Origin: Comamonadaceae bacterium UBA2121 | GTDB lineage: Bacteria > Pseudomonadota > Gammaproteobacteria > Burkholderiales > Burkholderiaceae_C | DNA length: 64,000 nucleotides | Assembly: GCA_002331385.1 (NCBI GenBank) | Contig: DCYB01000004.1 | Location: 128,018 to 192,017 of the forward strand | Direction of reading: 5' to 3' | In this document: one piece after another, positions 28,176 to 38,130 of the stretch | How positions within the stretch are numbered: the stretch's first letter is position 1 | Layout of the letters: each line of letters opens with the position of its first letter | Notes under the pieces: model-generated | The model's input: the letters and a program-made list of their open reading frames with translations, nothing else | Database searches by the model: none | Told to the model about the DNA's origin: nothing | Position numbers and translations under genes: made by a program

Positions 28176-28896
28176 CATCCATGATAACTGTCCAAACCAC
28201 TTCATCTCGACCAAGCACAGGAAGATAAACCAAATCGGAGGGCTTTAAATCATTGACCAATTGCATTCTCCCCACCTCTGGATCATACTGCGGAAACTTT
28301 TGCAATAGCGTTGAAATAGGTAAAGAAGCAGTAGCGACCTCGCTGAGTCCCTGCTCGTATGATTGCCAAAGCTCGGATTGCATAGATAAAGAGAGCCCTT
28401 GCAACGCAAGCATGGTTCTATCGAACTGTTCATCAGGCGCCAATTTCCGCAACGACAGTACATTTGGTCCTTTTAAAGGGGGACGCCAACTATACACAGC
28501 CCCTTGAAATGTACGCTCAGGATCGACTTCACTTCTATGAACCACTCGGAACCTATCATACTCAAAAACCAAATACATAGGGCTTGCTTGAAAAAGGCTC
28601 CATAGACCATACAACAGCCCGATCACTTGGAGAACCACTACCAAGGAAAGATCCAGCCTTTGCTCCTTTACGCTCTTCTTCCTATTAAACAGAACAAAAG
28701 TGATAAGCGGCCCCAGAAAAACATCTACCGCCACTATAATACCCAGCAAATGCAGGCCACCGGAAATATATGCGTATGGCCAAGGATACCAATTGTTGAG
28801 AAAAAATAAGGCAACTGGAAGAACAAGAAATAGGCTGGCTATAAAATGAATTAAACAAGCCAGCAATTTACTCTTCAACAATTTCAATTCAAACAC
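28129..28896 (-). CDS. TfpX/TfpZ-family type IV pilin accessory protein
   Basis: The 255-residue inner-membrane protein has three N-terminal helices (about 10-33, 42-70, 85-103), with [19 protein letters not shown] between the second and third. A periplasmic domain follows and ends in [12 protein letters not shown]. These features match the TfpX/TfpZ family, which in Pseudomonas and Acinetobacter is encoded beside pilA and helps a cognate pilin variant to be assembled. Here pilA is 9.2 kb away, across a glycan cluster. The start codon is GTG at 28896, with AGAAAGGG directly upstream. Low G+C. Confidence 0.85.
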   Translation of the reverse strand: MFELKLLKSKLLACLIHFIASLFLVLPVALFFLNNWYPWPYAYISGGLHLLGIIVAVDVFLGPLITFVLFNRKKSVKEQRLDLSLVVVLQVIGLLYGLWSLFQASPMYLVFEYDRFRVVHRSEVDPERTFQGAVYSWRPPLKGPNVLSLRKLAPDEQFDRTMLALQGLSLSMQSELWQSYEQGLSEVATASLPISTLLQKFPQYDPEVGRMQLVNDLKPSDLVYLPVLGRDEVVWTVIMDVKSGDLLGYLPVDSF

Positions 28897-28916
28897 CCCT
28901 TTCTACAACCACAAAA

Positions 28917-29870
28917 ATGGCATCTTCAAAATCTAGACAGTCCGTCGCTGTTTTAATGTCGACTTTTAACGGCGAAAAATATTTACTCGATCAGATTGTC
29001 TCAATAAAAAATCAACTTACCGAACACGATCATCTAATAATACGAGATGACGGATCCACAGACAACACCACAAGCATTCTACGAGCAATAAACGACAGCA
29101 ACATTGAAGTCATTTTCGGAGATAACTTGGGATTTGCAAAAAGCTTTCTCTGGCTAATATATTATGTTGGCACAAATTATGACATCTACATGCTTTCCGA
29201 TCAAGACGACATTTGGATGAACCACAAAATATCAAGAGCACGCGAACGACTCAAGCAGACCCCTCACCCGCATCTATATTGCTCACGCCTACAGCTGGTA
29301 AGTCAGGATTTGAAACCCCTAGGTTTATCTCCAAAGATAAATCGAGCCCCTAGCTTTGAAAACGCCGTTTGTGAGAACATTGTTACCGGATGCACAATCG
29401 CGTTAAACAAATCAGCAGTCGCCCTAATAAGAGAGATATCGATAAATGACTTATTTCAAGAAAAAATCGCCTACCATGATTGGTGGATATATTTAAACCT
29501 AAGCAAATTTGGATCCGTTGAATGGGACGAAACACCCACCATCTTCTACCGCCAGCACCAAAATAACGTAATTGGCATGGGCTCAGGCCTGTCTAGGTAC
29601 TTAATTATTCTGAAATTTGTATTGCGCAATAGTTGGATAGAAATTATGACCACGCAACTGCAAGCTTTTTTGAAACTAAGGGAAAACAAATTATCCCCAG
29701 CAGAAAAGCAATGGCTTGAATCCATTTCCGCTCCCACCAGAGGGAATATGTTCCTAAATATACTCAAAGACAATAAATTGAAAAGACAATCCAAACTTGG
29801 ACTGTCTTTATTCAAAATACTTGTCGCATTTGAGTACGCAAGGAAAATGTTCACCTCCAACCAGAAATAA
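28917..29870 (+). CDS. GT2 glycosyltransferase (rhamnosyltransferase-like)
   Basis: The 317-residue protein has a GT-A fold N-terminal domain: VAVLMSTFNGEKYL, RDDGSTDNT and the metal-binding region LSDQDDIWM. The later motif IAYHDWWIYL is typical of RfbF/WbbL-like rhamnosyltransferases. It adds one sugar to a lipid-linked or nucleotide-derived glycan; the exact sugar cannot be told. It is the only plus-strand gene of the island, starts 20 bases from the divergent pilin accessory gene and has strongly AT-rich codon use. Confidence 0.88.
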   Translation: MASSKSRQSVAVLMSTFNGEKYLLDQIVSIKNQLTEHDHLIIRDDGSTDNTTSILRAINDSNIEVIFGDNLGFAKSFLWLIYYVGTNYDIYMLSDQDDIWMNHKISRARERLKQTPHPHLYCSRLQLVSQDLKPLGLSPKINRAPSFENAVCENIVTGCTIALNKSAVALIREISINDLFQEKIAYHDWWIYLNLSKFGSVEWDETPTIFYRQHQNNVIGMGSGLSRYLIILKFVLRNSWIEIMTTQLQAFLKLRENKLSPAEKQWLESISAPTRGNMFLNILKDNKLKRQSKLGLSLFKILVAFEYARKMFTSNQK

Positions 29871-29886
29871 TTTGCGCAAAATCAAA

Positions 29887-30486
29887 TTATCCTCCCCTAT
29901 AATTAGCACCATCTATTTCGGGTACGAATTGCAGAAGCTCCTTAGAGCGCGGCTTTATTCTCCTACAAGGATTTCCTGCATTTATCGTCCAAGCATCTAT
30001 ATCTCCCTTAACCAAGGAAAGCGCACCAATTGCCGCACCTTCTCCAACGCAAACGCCGGGCAATATTACAGACCCCGAACCTACAATAACATGACTGTAC
30101 AAGCTTACAGCCCCAAATCTTACACCTAGAAACTGTCTGGGCACTGTTGGATTAGTTAAAAAAGCACCACTATAATCATCACTTGAGCTATATATGCGGA
30201 CCGCAGACGATAGCCCACAAAAGTCATCTAAAAAAATGCCATGATTTGCGTACAATGCACAATATCCCGCAATATGTACAAATGAACCTATCTTCAAGGC
30301 ACCCGAATCACCAACAATTAGCGAGACATAAGGGTCCACGCGAACATTGTTACCTAACTCAATATTCTCAATTCCAATAATGGTGCAGCTTTTAGAAATT
30401 CGAACATTTTCACCCACATATTTAAATCCAAATTTCCTCAATTCCGAAGTCTCATAATAACCAACATCAAACGGCATAATATACAC
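29887..30486 (-). CDS. Hexapeptide-repeat (left-handed beta-helix) acyltransferase
   Basis: The 199-residue protein carries imperfect hexapeptide repeats (IGIENIELGNNVRVDP, then VIVGSGSVILPGVCVGEGAAIGALSLV) and ends in AGNPCRRIKPRS, a signature of O-acetyltransferases of the CysE/LacA/WbbJ group. It most likely acetylates a glycan residue. The catalytic His is probably in YANHGIFLDD. Either ATG at 30486 or 30477 could be used. It is the last gene of the minus-strand glycan cluster, 25 bases after the preceding GT2 gene. Confidence 0.85.
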   Translation of the reverse strand: MYIMPFDVGYYETSELRKFGFKYVGENVRISKSCTIIGIENIELGNNVRVDPYVSLIVGDSGALKIGSFVHIAGYCALYANHGIFLDDFCGLSSAVRIYSSSDDYSGAFLTNPTVPRQFLGVRFGAVSLYSHVIVGSGSVILPGVCVGEGAAIGALSLVKGDIDAWTINAGNPCRRIKPRSKELLQFVPEIDGANYRGG

Positions 30487-30511
30487 TCACAAACAGCTTC
30501 ACGAAAATATA

Positions 30512-31423
30512 CTATTTCTTCAACATGAGAGCAAGGAGCAACTCCTTAACGATAACAACCTGAAAACGGACCAAGTCTCGCAGTCGTGATTGACGAATTC
30601 CAAGCTGGACAACTCGACTCAAAATACTGCGTGCGACCTCAAATTCACCCATTCTTTGCCAGTATTGCGCCAGCAGGGTCATGCTAATCATCGTCATACG
30701 ACATTGTTCCGCCCTGGTTTTCATAGAAATAGCACCACCTTCATGTCTTCTATAAACAGCCGGCTTAATATTCTCCTGATATTTTGCTTCTCCAAAATTA
30801 CTCAAAAGCGACCACAAGAATATATCTAATACAGGAACACGATCTGACTCTGGGGGTAGATCACTCAATAAGTTTCTGAAACAAACCGTTAAGGTGGACA
30901 AACCTCGACCACATTTCAACTCCCACGCACTAGCATCTTGTCTTAGCCGTTGATTTAAGTGATGCTTTTCGAATATAGCGCCCCCAAAAATGATGGTTGC
31001 ATCGTGAAAACTCAAAACATAATCTGGATTGTTTTCCAAGAAATCCACTTGTTTTTGCAGCTTAAATTCATCGACCCAAAAATCATCGCCTTCACATATA
31101 GCAATATATTCACCGGAACAATGTTTAAGGCAGTTTCGGAAATTTTCATTCATTCCGACATTTTTTCCAGCACGAACTATCTGAAATGTTTCAGGATACT
31201 TATTGCAATACTCCGCGACGATATGACCCGTGGAATCACTGCTGAAATCTTCACCAACGATCACCTCGACTGGAAAGCTTGTCCGCTGCATTAAAAAAGA
31301 GTTTAATGCGGCGCCAATATATTTTTCATGGTTGTATGTTAAACAGATAACGCTAACCATGGGTTTTGAATTACTTCCCCACATCATACGACCATTCAAA
31401 TTAACTAAATTTTTTGAAAGCAC
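30512..31423 (-). CDS. GT2 glycosyltransferase
   Basis: The 303-residue protein has a GT-A domain: MVSVICLTYNHEKYI, VGEDFSSDSTG and ICEGDDFWVDEFKLQKQ, the last giving the metal-binding acidic motif. The C-terminal 70 residues are helical and basic. The family adds sugars in O-antigen and capsule clusters. The called start overlaps the methyltransferase gene by 19 bases; a start at 31387 (MMWG) or 31360 is also possible. Low G+C, like its neighbours. Confidence 0.87.
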   Translation of the reverse strand: MLSKNLVNLNGRMMWGSNSKPMVSVICLTYNHEKYIGAALNSFLMQRTSFPVEVIVGEDFSSDSTGHIVAEYCNKYPETFQIVRAGKNVGMNENFRNCLKHCSGEYIAICEGDDFWVDEFKLQKQVDFLENNPDYVLSFHDATIIFGGAIFEKHHLNQRLRQDASAWELKCGRGLSTLTVCFRNLLSDLPPESDRVPVLDIFLWSLLSNFGEAKYQENIKPAVYRRHEGGAISMKTRAEQCRMTMISMTLLAQYWQRMGEFEVARSILSRVVQLGIRQSRLRDLVRFQVVIVKELLLALMLKK

Positions 31424-32178
31424 ATAAACGGCTCATTTTCATTCATTCCAAATTTAATTGGATCATAATGAGCAAGCGCCTTTCCATGAAACACCACCTT
31501 GGACTTGAATCCGTAGGATTCAATCTTTTCAAATATATCTCTTCCGTATAGTCGGAGATGATCTTCTTGACCGTACAAAAGTCGCCTTGTATTCGCATCG
31601 ACCACGTTGGAATCCTCGAACTTGTGCTCTAGAATATCAGAATATGGGGTTTGAACTATAGCAACCCCCCCCGGTTTGAGTACTCTAACTATTTCACGCA
31701 AGGCCAGATCATCATTATTCACATGCTCCAGAACATGATTAGCAATAACGACGTCAAAATATGCATCTTCCCACACAATATCTTGCAAATCCAATCTTGA
31801 AAACTCATCGCTTATAGGATTTAAATCTCCTTTCACATATTCTGCCGGCTCGCACCTCTGAATCCATCCAGATAACCCCAATTCAGGTGCGACATGCAAA
31901 ATCTTTGAAGAGCTAAAAATATCCTTTAACCCCATACATTCAAAATATGCCAACAAATGTCTTTCCCTATCCGAGGACCCGCATCGTGGACATTCGAAAT
32001 TCATCACATCACTACCTATAATTTGAAATTCCTTGATCATTGAGCACAACTGACTATCAAGTCCTCTGAACGGCAGGAATCCTAAAATACTCCTTTCACA
32101 ACAAATACAATAGCTTTTGCCTGGAAATCGATAGAAAATTCTTCGAAGGATATAGTAACAAGTCGAGGCTATTTTCAT
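31405..32178 (-). CDS. SAM-dependent methyltransferase with N-terminal cysteine pairs
   Basis: The 257-residue protein has two N-terminal Cys pairs (CICC at about 25-28 and CPRC about 35 residues later), a probable zinc ribbon. A class I methyltransferase fold follows: LHVAPELGLS (motif I region), YVKGDLNPI, FDVVIANHVLEHV and VLKPGGVAIVQTPY. Proteins of this layout occur in polysaccharide loci and probably methylate a sugar or cap a chain. The ATG at 32178 is preferred over 32196 because of the good SD (GGGAG) in front of it; this leaves two bases after the flippase stop. Confidence 0.86.
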   Translation of the reverse strand: MKIASTCYYILRRIFYRFPGKSYCICCERSILGFLPFRGLDSQLCSMIKEFQIIGSDVMNFECPRCGSSDRERHLLAYFECMGLKDIFSSSKILHVAPELGLSGWIQRCEPAEYVKGDLNPISDEFSRLDLQDIVWEDAYFDVVIANHVLEHVNNDDLALREIVRVLKPGGVAIVQTPYSDILEHKFEDSNVVDANTRRLLYGQEDHLRLYGRDIFEKIESYGFKSKVVFHGKALAHYDPIKFGMNENEPFMCFQKI

Positions 32179-32180
32179 AT

Positions 32181-33692
32181 TTAACTCCCTTCCCAAGAAA
32201 ATCTCAATCTTAACCGTTCAACCAAAATAGATGATGCAAAGGAAAAAGCATAAGACATCGCCAATACTCCGGCAATCCAAAGCAATCCGGGAATCCGCCC
32301 ATCTGGAGTTTCAATAGTATGAATCCAAATTATCGCTCCCAGTAATGCGCCTATGACTGGGGGAGCTATTTGGTGAATTAACCACGAAGAATGGCAGCCC
32401 TGTCCATGCTTAATGTGAATAAAAGGAACATAGGCAAACAAATAGAGAACATTCACGATACACCATGCAATGCCAGCCCCATCCATTCCGATTAAATTTA
32501 CGTAATATAGTATTAATACCGACAACGATGTTGCGAATATAATCGAGCCAAGGATGTGCCTTCTCACATCACCAGAAGAAAATTCTAGAAAATATGGGAA
32601 AGCACTGATGGCTAGGCAAAAATTTCCTAGTGAATAATAGATCAATAGACTCCTAGCCGCCTGCGACAACTGCAGCTCATTCGTCCAAATGTAAAGGATG
32701 TACTCGGGACACAAGCACAGAACCACGGTGATCCCCGCCAAAAATTGAACGCCACGCCGGCTTGCTTTCATATAGAAAGCTTTCCACTCACGGGAGTCTG
32801 CGTGCCGAAGTGACGTCAACCTTATCGGAACTGTAATATTAAATGGCGCAAGTAATAACAATATGCCTCCCGAGAGGGCGACAACCAAGCTGTAGGTTCC
32901 GTATTCAGTGACCGAGAGAAGTCCCACAAGAAACAATTTATCAAGTTGGGAGACTATTATCCAAATCAATGCCGAAAAACTCATTTGCCAAGCAAATCGG
33001 CTGCTAACTTTATTTACAGCGCCATCAGCAAGATTCAAGTTCTGGATTATTCTGCCTTTTACTGCTTGAAGAGCGATATACTCCGTCGTCGACACAGCAA
33101 TTTGAAACACCAAATAGCATAGAAATGGATTTCCCGCAATCTGATTAAGAAAGAAAATTACGCCTATTGTTCGAGACGTTGCGCTGAAAATCAAAATTAG
33201 AGAGATCCAATTAATGCATCCTCGTCCAATTAATATTGCTCTTGGAATTTCTGAAAGTAGGCGTACAGAAAATAAGAAGATGACCAACAACAAGACAATC
33301 ACGTAGTCAACCTCAACAATTTTCTCTGTCTCAGATCGACCAAACCCGTTCAACTGTACAAATATGATCAACAGTAACGCGAAGATAGATGAATTTTTAA
33401 TAATTAAATTTCGAGAATTTCTGCATAGCGTTAAATATGCGTTTAACTCACTAGAGTAGTGTAAACCAGCCGACTCACGAGTGATTAGAGCTACCCGTCC
33501 AAAATCCAGCAAAAAAAACCAAGCCTGAATACTTGCGACCACGCCCGCTAATCCAAATCCCTCCTTCCCCAACGCGTCTAGTAGCATTGGCAAAGTAATT
33601 AATGTCAAACAAGCCGAATAAATCTGACTCAGAGAGGCACCAAGTATTGACCTTTCTTGGCTTAGGATTTTGAACAAATTACGAGCAAGCAT
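32181..33692 (-). CDS. Wzx-like polysaccharide flippase (MOP superfamily)
   Basis: The 503-residue inner-membrane protein has about 12-14 hydrophobic helices across its length. The N-terminus ILGASLSQIYSACLTLITLPMLL, followed by LGKEGFGLAGVVASIQAWFFLLDFGR, is the typical opening of O-antigen flippases. It should move undecaprenyl-linked sugars to the periplasmic face. No Wzy polymerase and no chain-length regulator are evident nearby. This suggests export of a short oligosaccharide, or polymerisation by a gene elsewhere. Eight bases separate it from the aminotransferase gene upstream. Confidence 0.88.
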   Translation of the reverse strand: MLARNLFKILSQERSILGASLSQIYSACLTLITLPMLLDALGKEGFGLAGVVASIQAWFFLLDFGRVALITRESAGLHYSSELNAYLTLCRNSRNLIIKNSSIFALLLIIFVQLNGFGRSETEKIVEVDYVIVLLLVIFLFSVRLLSEIPRAILIGRGCINWISLILIFSATSRTIGVIFFLNQIAGNPFLCYLVFQIAVSTTEYIALQAVKGRIIQNLNLADGAVNKVSSRFAWQMSFSALIWIIVSQLDKLFLVGLLSVTEYGTYSLVVALSGGILLLLAPFNITVPIRLTSLRHADSREWKAFYMKASRRGVQFLAGITVVLCLCPEYILYIWTNELQLSQAARSLLIYYSLGNFCLAISAFPYFLEFSSGDVRRHILGSIIFATSLSVLILYYVNLIGMDGAGIAWCIVNVLYLFAYVPFIHIKHGQGCHSSWLIHQIAPPVIGALLGAIIWIHTIETPDGRIPGLLWIAGVLAMSYAFSFASSILVERLRLRFSWEGS

Positions 33693-33699
33693 TTTGAAT

Positions 33700-34809
33700 C
33701 TATTTCGTAAGTAGTCCGATTATTAAATCTTGTTCGTCTGCTCTAAGGTCTGGAAAAATCGGAAGACAAAGTACTCGCTCCGAAACCTCACTTGCAACAG
33801 GCAGCATTTCAGTAAGTGCCGACGATAGATTTCTGTACATTGGAAAGCTGGAGATCAATGGGTAGAAATATCTGCGCACAATAACTCCTTCCCTTCTCAA
33901 TCTCCAATAAAGCTCATCACGACTTTCCCCATAAGCATCTTCAATAATGATGGGAAAATACGTAAAATTGGGGCGATCAACATTTGACGGTTTTAAGCAT
34001 TTAATTCCAACAATTGGATCGAGGAATTTGTAGTATTTTTCCGCAATTAACCTCCTTCGCTCAATAACTGAATCTATACCTTCAAGCTGCAATATACCAA
34101 GAGCCGCGGAAAACTCATTCATCTTCCCATTAATACCGGCAGCGACAACATTAGTTTCGTCTATGAATCCAAAATTTTTCAGGTTATCTATTCTTTTCTT
34201 TGTATGCGCATTATGACTCACCACGGCGCCGCCTTCAAAGGTATTAAATACCTTAGTGGCATGAAAGCTAAGCACTGACAAATCACCTTTATTCAGAAAG
34301 CTATCTCCGTTACAGCGAACTCCAAATGCATGCGCTGCGTCGTAAATTACTTTCAAATTGTGTTTAGTAGCAATGCGCTCAATTTCAACGGTATTGCATG
34401 GTTGACCATATACATGAACCGCCAAAATTGCACTCGTGCGTTGTGTTATCGCCTCCTCTATTCGACCAGGATCAATATTCAACGTGGACTCTTCAATGTC
34501 AACGAACACAGGTTGCAACCGATTCCAAACTAAAGCATGCGCTGTTGCTGCAAAGGAGAAGGGAGTAGTTATAACCTCACCTTCAACCTCCAAAGCTTGT
34601 AAGCTAGTTAGCAAACCCAATGTCCCGTTTGCAAACAAGGACACAAACTCGACATTCAGATACTCGGCCAACTCTTTCTCAAATAGCTCGTGAAATTTTC
34701 CGCCGTTCGTCAATACCCGGTTTTGCCAAATCTCCTCAAGATACGGAAGAAATCTCTTCAAAGGAGGAAGATGAGGACGAGTCACGAAAATGGGCTTATC
34801 TCTATTCAT
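33700..34809 (-). CDS. DegT/DnrJ/EryC1/StrS-family sugar aminotransferase (VioA-like)
   Basis: The 369-residue PLP enzyme carries TNGGKFHELFEKELAEYL, the phosphate-binding FANGTLGLL, the Asp of VIYDAAHAFG and the PLP lysine in SFHATKVFNTFEGGA. It should transaminate a nucleotide-activated keto-sugar to an amino sugar, as VioA or related dTDP-sugar enzymes do. The glycan is therefore likely to contain a 3- or 4-amino-6-deoxy sugar; the nucleotide sugar synthases are not in the window. It lies between the GT-C-type gene (43 bases upstream) and the flippase. Confidence 0.9.
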   Translation of the reverse strand: MNRDKPIFVTRPHLPPLKRFLPYLEEIWQNRVLTNGGKFHELFEKELAEYLNVEFVSLFANGTLGLLTSLQALEVEGEVITTPFSFAATAHALVWNRLQPVFVDIEESTLNIDPGRIEEAITQRTSAILAVHVYGQPCNTVEIERIATKHNLKVIYDAAHAFGVRCNGDSFLNKGDLSVLSFHATKVFNTFEGGAVVSHNAHTKKRIDNLKNFGFIDETNVVAAGINGKMNEFSAALGILQLEGIDSVIERRRLIAEKYYKFLDPIVGIKCLKPSNVDRPNFTYFPIIIEDAYGESRDELYWRLRREGVIVRRYFYPLISSFPMYRNLSSALTEMLPVASEVSERVLCLPIFPDLRADEQDLIIGLLTK

Positions 34810-34852
34810 ATTATTTGCGCGAATAAAAAATTACGTTAAGCTTGTCTATATT

Positions 34853-36864
34853 TTACTTTAGTAAATCCAAGCAGCCAATCTTGGCCCAGCTTAATTCTTT
34901 CTCATCGTGCCCCCATTTTTTTACAAAATTCAACTGCTGCCTCTGTCTCACGTAGACGTCGCCGTAATCATTAGTTAATATGAAGTATCTGGACTCTCGA
35001 AATATTTGCATCACATTGCCGTCTGGCAACACTCTTCTTACTCCCTCAGGTTGAAGCAATCCACCACATAACTGAATAACCTCATTCATTCGTTCACTTG
35101 CACGACTAAATTGCGCTATTTCTTTTTTGTTATTTATTATTTCAATCTTTTCCAAACCACAAATTGCGTGAATTACTCCGAGCTTTCCATCTACTAAATG
35201 ACAAGACATTTCGTCAATGCGTAATCCCCATTTGCTTAACAATGATTGAGACCTCAAATACCAGTCGCGAGGCGGTTCTACAGGGTAGATACTTCTTGAG
35301 TCGACCACGATTGGTGTATTGGCAGAATTTATCAATTGTTCGGCCTTATAATGCTCAGGCGAATTCAAAGGCAAAGAATCAATATAAGCCAATCCGACAA
35401 TGGGAATTTTCTGAATAGCACGCGTTCTTAATAACTGCGCACTCATTGTTTGCACCCGTGGCAAAACAATTAAGTCTGAATTGTATTTACTCAGTTGAGC
35501 GTCTAAAGAAACAAATGGTGAATTATTTCCCCAAGGATACTTCAACATCGACCACATTTTAGAAGGCGAAGAACTATTAAGCATTGTTCCTTGAATTACG
35601 ATCATCAACAATAATATCAACCATCGTATATCTTTTCGCATTGGCAAAGCGAAAAGTGTCAAGCACATAAAATTGCCAGCCAATACAATTTGAGATATTG
35701 CATATCGTCCATTTCCAGAAACCCCCAACCAAATAAACCAGCCGATTAACCATGAGAGAATACATATAATCAGCAATTTTTGATTAACCGAACAGCCCGC
35801 GCATCCCTCTTTTAACGCCCCCCCCCTACTCGTTAATTTCTTGTGTAGGATATTAATAATGAAAACCATCGACAGTATCAGCAATACTGCAGGCCGAAAG
35901 TCCGGCGCAATTATTTCAGTGTATACGCCGGATCGAAAGTCCACAATTTCGAAGGTTTTGTACAGCCACTCCGAAATGGTGTCCGGTTTGAAACGACTCA
36001 TAATCAACCTTCGAGGAATTAGCGGAAAAAATGCGTTAACATCGGGTAAATTGGACTACCGCAGTACATCAAAATTTTAAAGGCCCATGGCCCCCAAATC
36101 GTTAACACTACGCCTAAAGCCCCGATAAACATGGCTAGCGATCGTTTTAAAAATGTCCTTTTTTTTCCGGCGCTTGCTAACGCAATTGTCAGAATCGAGC
36201 ATGCCGCGAATGCTTGACTTATTTTTAGCATAAGGGAAATTGCAACAAATACTCCGCAAAAGACAAACCAGGTAGTTGACCCGGAATAACATCCATCCTG
36301 GCTGCTTTCGGCTTTAGTAAAGTCGCACGCGGCACGCCAAATCACAATTGCAAACGCCCAAAGTGTTGGAAGTGAAGCGATAATATCATTTGAAGTACTA
36401 TCAAGCAGCGACCACCAAAGAGGGGACATAAACGCGCAGCCTGTGAAAATAATTCGGGCAATTGACGCTTGAATATTTATTTGAGGATAAAGTGACCAGG
36501 TTATTAACCAAACCGCCGGAATTGAGCTGATTGCAGGAATGCTCAAAACCATGGCAGCTTGGGTTCCGGATAGGTCTTGATTCTGCAGCCAATACAACGG
36601 CGCATAGGAGTATGGGAATTGGCACGACATTGAACCAGCGGCAAATGCGTCAATATCAAGTCGATCGCCTTCAACTGCCATCCAGCCCAAGTAGAAGTGA
36701 TGGTTCATTGAATCCCAGCCCAGTGATAGGCCATCCAACGTTGCAATCCAGCCCAATACAATCGTTGAGATAATTAGAGTAGTATAAATGGCTTCCGCTA
36801 TAGGTGGCCTGGAAACTTGAGCATCCGGTTTACTCAGCCCTAATTGTTTTTGGTTCGGAATCAT
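34853..36864 (-). pseudogene. GT-C-type membrane glycosyltransferase split by a one-base frameshift (two ORFs: 36019-36864 and 34853-36007)
   Basis: Two adjacent frames read as one protein. The first (281 residues) has a GT-C opening with the acidic loop motif LGWDSMNHHFYLGWM near residue 50 and several helices, and stops just after PIYPMLTHFF. The second continues in another frame with FFPLIPRRLIMSRFKPDT and then LYKTFEIVDF, more helices and a soluble tail. The switch is at six A (top strand, 36026-36031). A seventh would join them into about 670 residues, since 2012+1 is divisible by three. The first frame overlaps the GT2 gene upstream by 35 bases. GT-C enzymes use polyprenyl-phosphate sugars on the periplasmic side. 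Pseudogene, slippage switch and sequencing error are all possible. The second part could start at TTG 36007 or ATG 36001. Confidence 0.75.
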
Positions 36865-38047
36865 TACATTTCACGGAATTATCACGAACTTGTTTGAAGC
36901 CACTACGAAGCAAGGCAGATACTGCCGACCCACTCAGTGCCCCACCTATTGATTGAAGTCCGACAAGCATAATGGTGTTTGCAAGTATTACCTCACGCAT
37001 CATATTGCTATTTTCTATAGCGCCGAACTCTTTTTCTGCCCACATGGAAAGCAAACCCCAAGCCCACACTATTCCCAGTATCAGTAACAGCAATCCCACC
37101 AACAGCGCATACTCCAAGGTGATTTTTCTTGATAGCCACAGCTTGATGCCATTTTTCTCGGGCTTCATATTCGCTTCAATTGCCATCCATTCCAACAGCC
37201 ATCCCCATTGAAACGCTTGAAACCCCATCACGGTGGCGGCCGAACAAAACAGCATTGTATGTACATCAAATCCAATTGAACCGACCATAACACTTTCGGT
37301 CCGAAGCGCTGCCAACCCCAATATTCCAATAAGCATAATAAGGGCGCCCGGCCAAAGAAAAAGCCATTTTGGACTAAAAAGCATCATAAACCGCAAATGT
37401 CTCCATCCATCCCGCCATGTACGAAGATGTGGAGGGCGCCCGCGCCCGTCTGGCTTTAAGGTTGTAGGAACTTCACTGATCTTTAAGTTGGCAAATGCTG
37501 CTTTAGCGATCATTTCTGTCGCGAACTCCATGCCACTTGACTGCAAGTGGAGACCTCGTATGGCTTGCGCCTCAAACGCTCGAATTCCACAATGGAAATC
37601 TCCTATAGGTATTTGAAAGAATATACGTCCAATCGCACTTAGTATGGGATTACCAATATATCTATGCAATCGAGGCATGGCACCTTTTTGAATTCCACCT
37701 CTAAATCTATTCCCAATTACAAGCTCCGAGCCACCTCTCAAATGATCTACAAACGCTGAAATTTTCAAGAAATCGTAACTATCATCCCCATCACCCATAA
37801 TAATAAATTTACCTTTTGCCTCAGATATGCCACCCATTAAGGCAGCACCGTATCCTTTTTCTTCGACAGCAACCACACGTGCTCCTGCCTGTTCCGCCAA
37901 TTGAGGCGATCCGTCCGTAGAGCCGTTGTCCGCAACTAAAACTTCACCCTGAACTCTTAAACTCTCAAGCGCCAGAGTCGCGTCTTTTACGCATTTGCCA
38001 ATTGTTTTAGCTTCGTTCAAGCATGGTATTAATACAGTAATTTCCAT
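36830..38047 (-). CDS. Polyprenyl-phosphate-sugar synthase-like GT2 with C-terminal membrane helices
   Basis: The 405-residue protein has an N-terminal DPM1-like GT-A domain: MEITVLIPCLNEAKTIG, VADNGSTDGS, EKGYGAALMGGI and IMGDGDDSYDF, then GNRFRGGIQKGAMPRLHR. About five hydrophobic segments follow from residue 230. Such enzymes load a sugar onto undecaprenyl phosphate at the membrane. Its position between pilA and the GT-C-type gene suggests that it makes the donor for that protein. The start at 38047 begins with the conserved strand; the frame extends eight codons more. It follows the pilA terminator, so it is either read through or has its own promoter. Confidence 0.9.
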   Translation of the reverse strand: MEITVLIPCLNEAKTIGKCVKDATLALESLRVQGEVLVADNGSTDGSPQLAEQAGARVVAVEEKGYGAALMGGISEAKGKFIIMGDGDDSYDFLKISAFVDHLRGGSELVIGNRFRGGIQKGAMPRLHRYIGNPILSAIGRIFFQIPIGDFHCGIRAFEAQAIRGLHLQSSGMEFATEMIAKAAFANLKISEVPTTLKPDGRGRPPHLRTWRDGWRHLRFMMLFSPKWLFLWPGALIMLIGILGLAALRTESVMVGSIGFDVHTMLFCSAATVMGFQAFQWGWLLEWMAIEANMKPEKNGIKLWLSRKITLEYALLVGLLLLILGIVWAWGLLSMWAEKEFGAIENSNMMREVILANTIMLVGLQSIGGALSGSAVSALLRSGFKQVRDNSVKCNDSEPKTIRAE

Positions 38048-38083
38048 AAATACATTTTTTCTGACGAACAAAATTCATGCCCG

Positions 38084-38123
38084 AAATAGCAAAAAGCCCG
38101 CATTTGCGGGCTTTTTGCTATTT
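38084..38123 (-). terminator. Strong terminator after pilA
   Basis: An 18-base perfect stem (AAATAGCAAAAAGCCCGC with its complement) closes on an ATTT loop, rich in A on one side and T on the other. It begins eight bases after the pilA stop. It could act on both strands. Confidence 0.95.
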
Positions 38124-38130
38124 TATGTAA

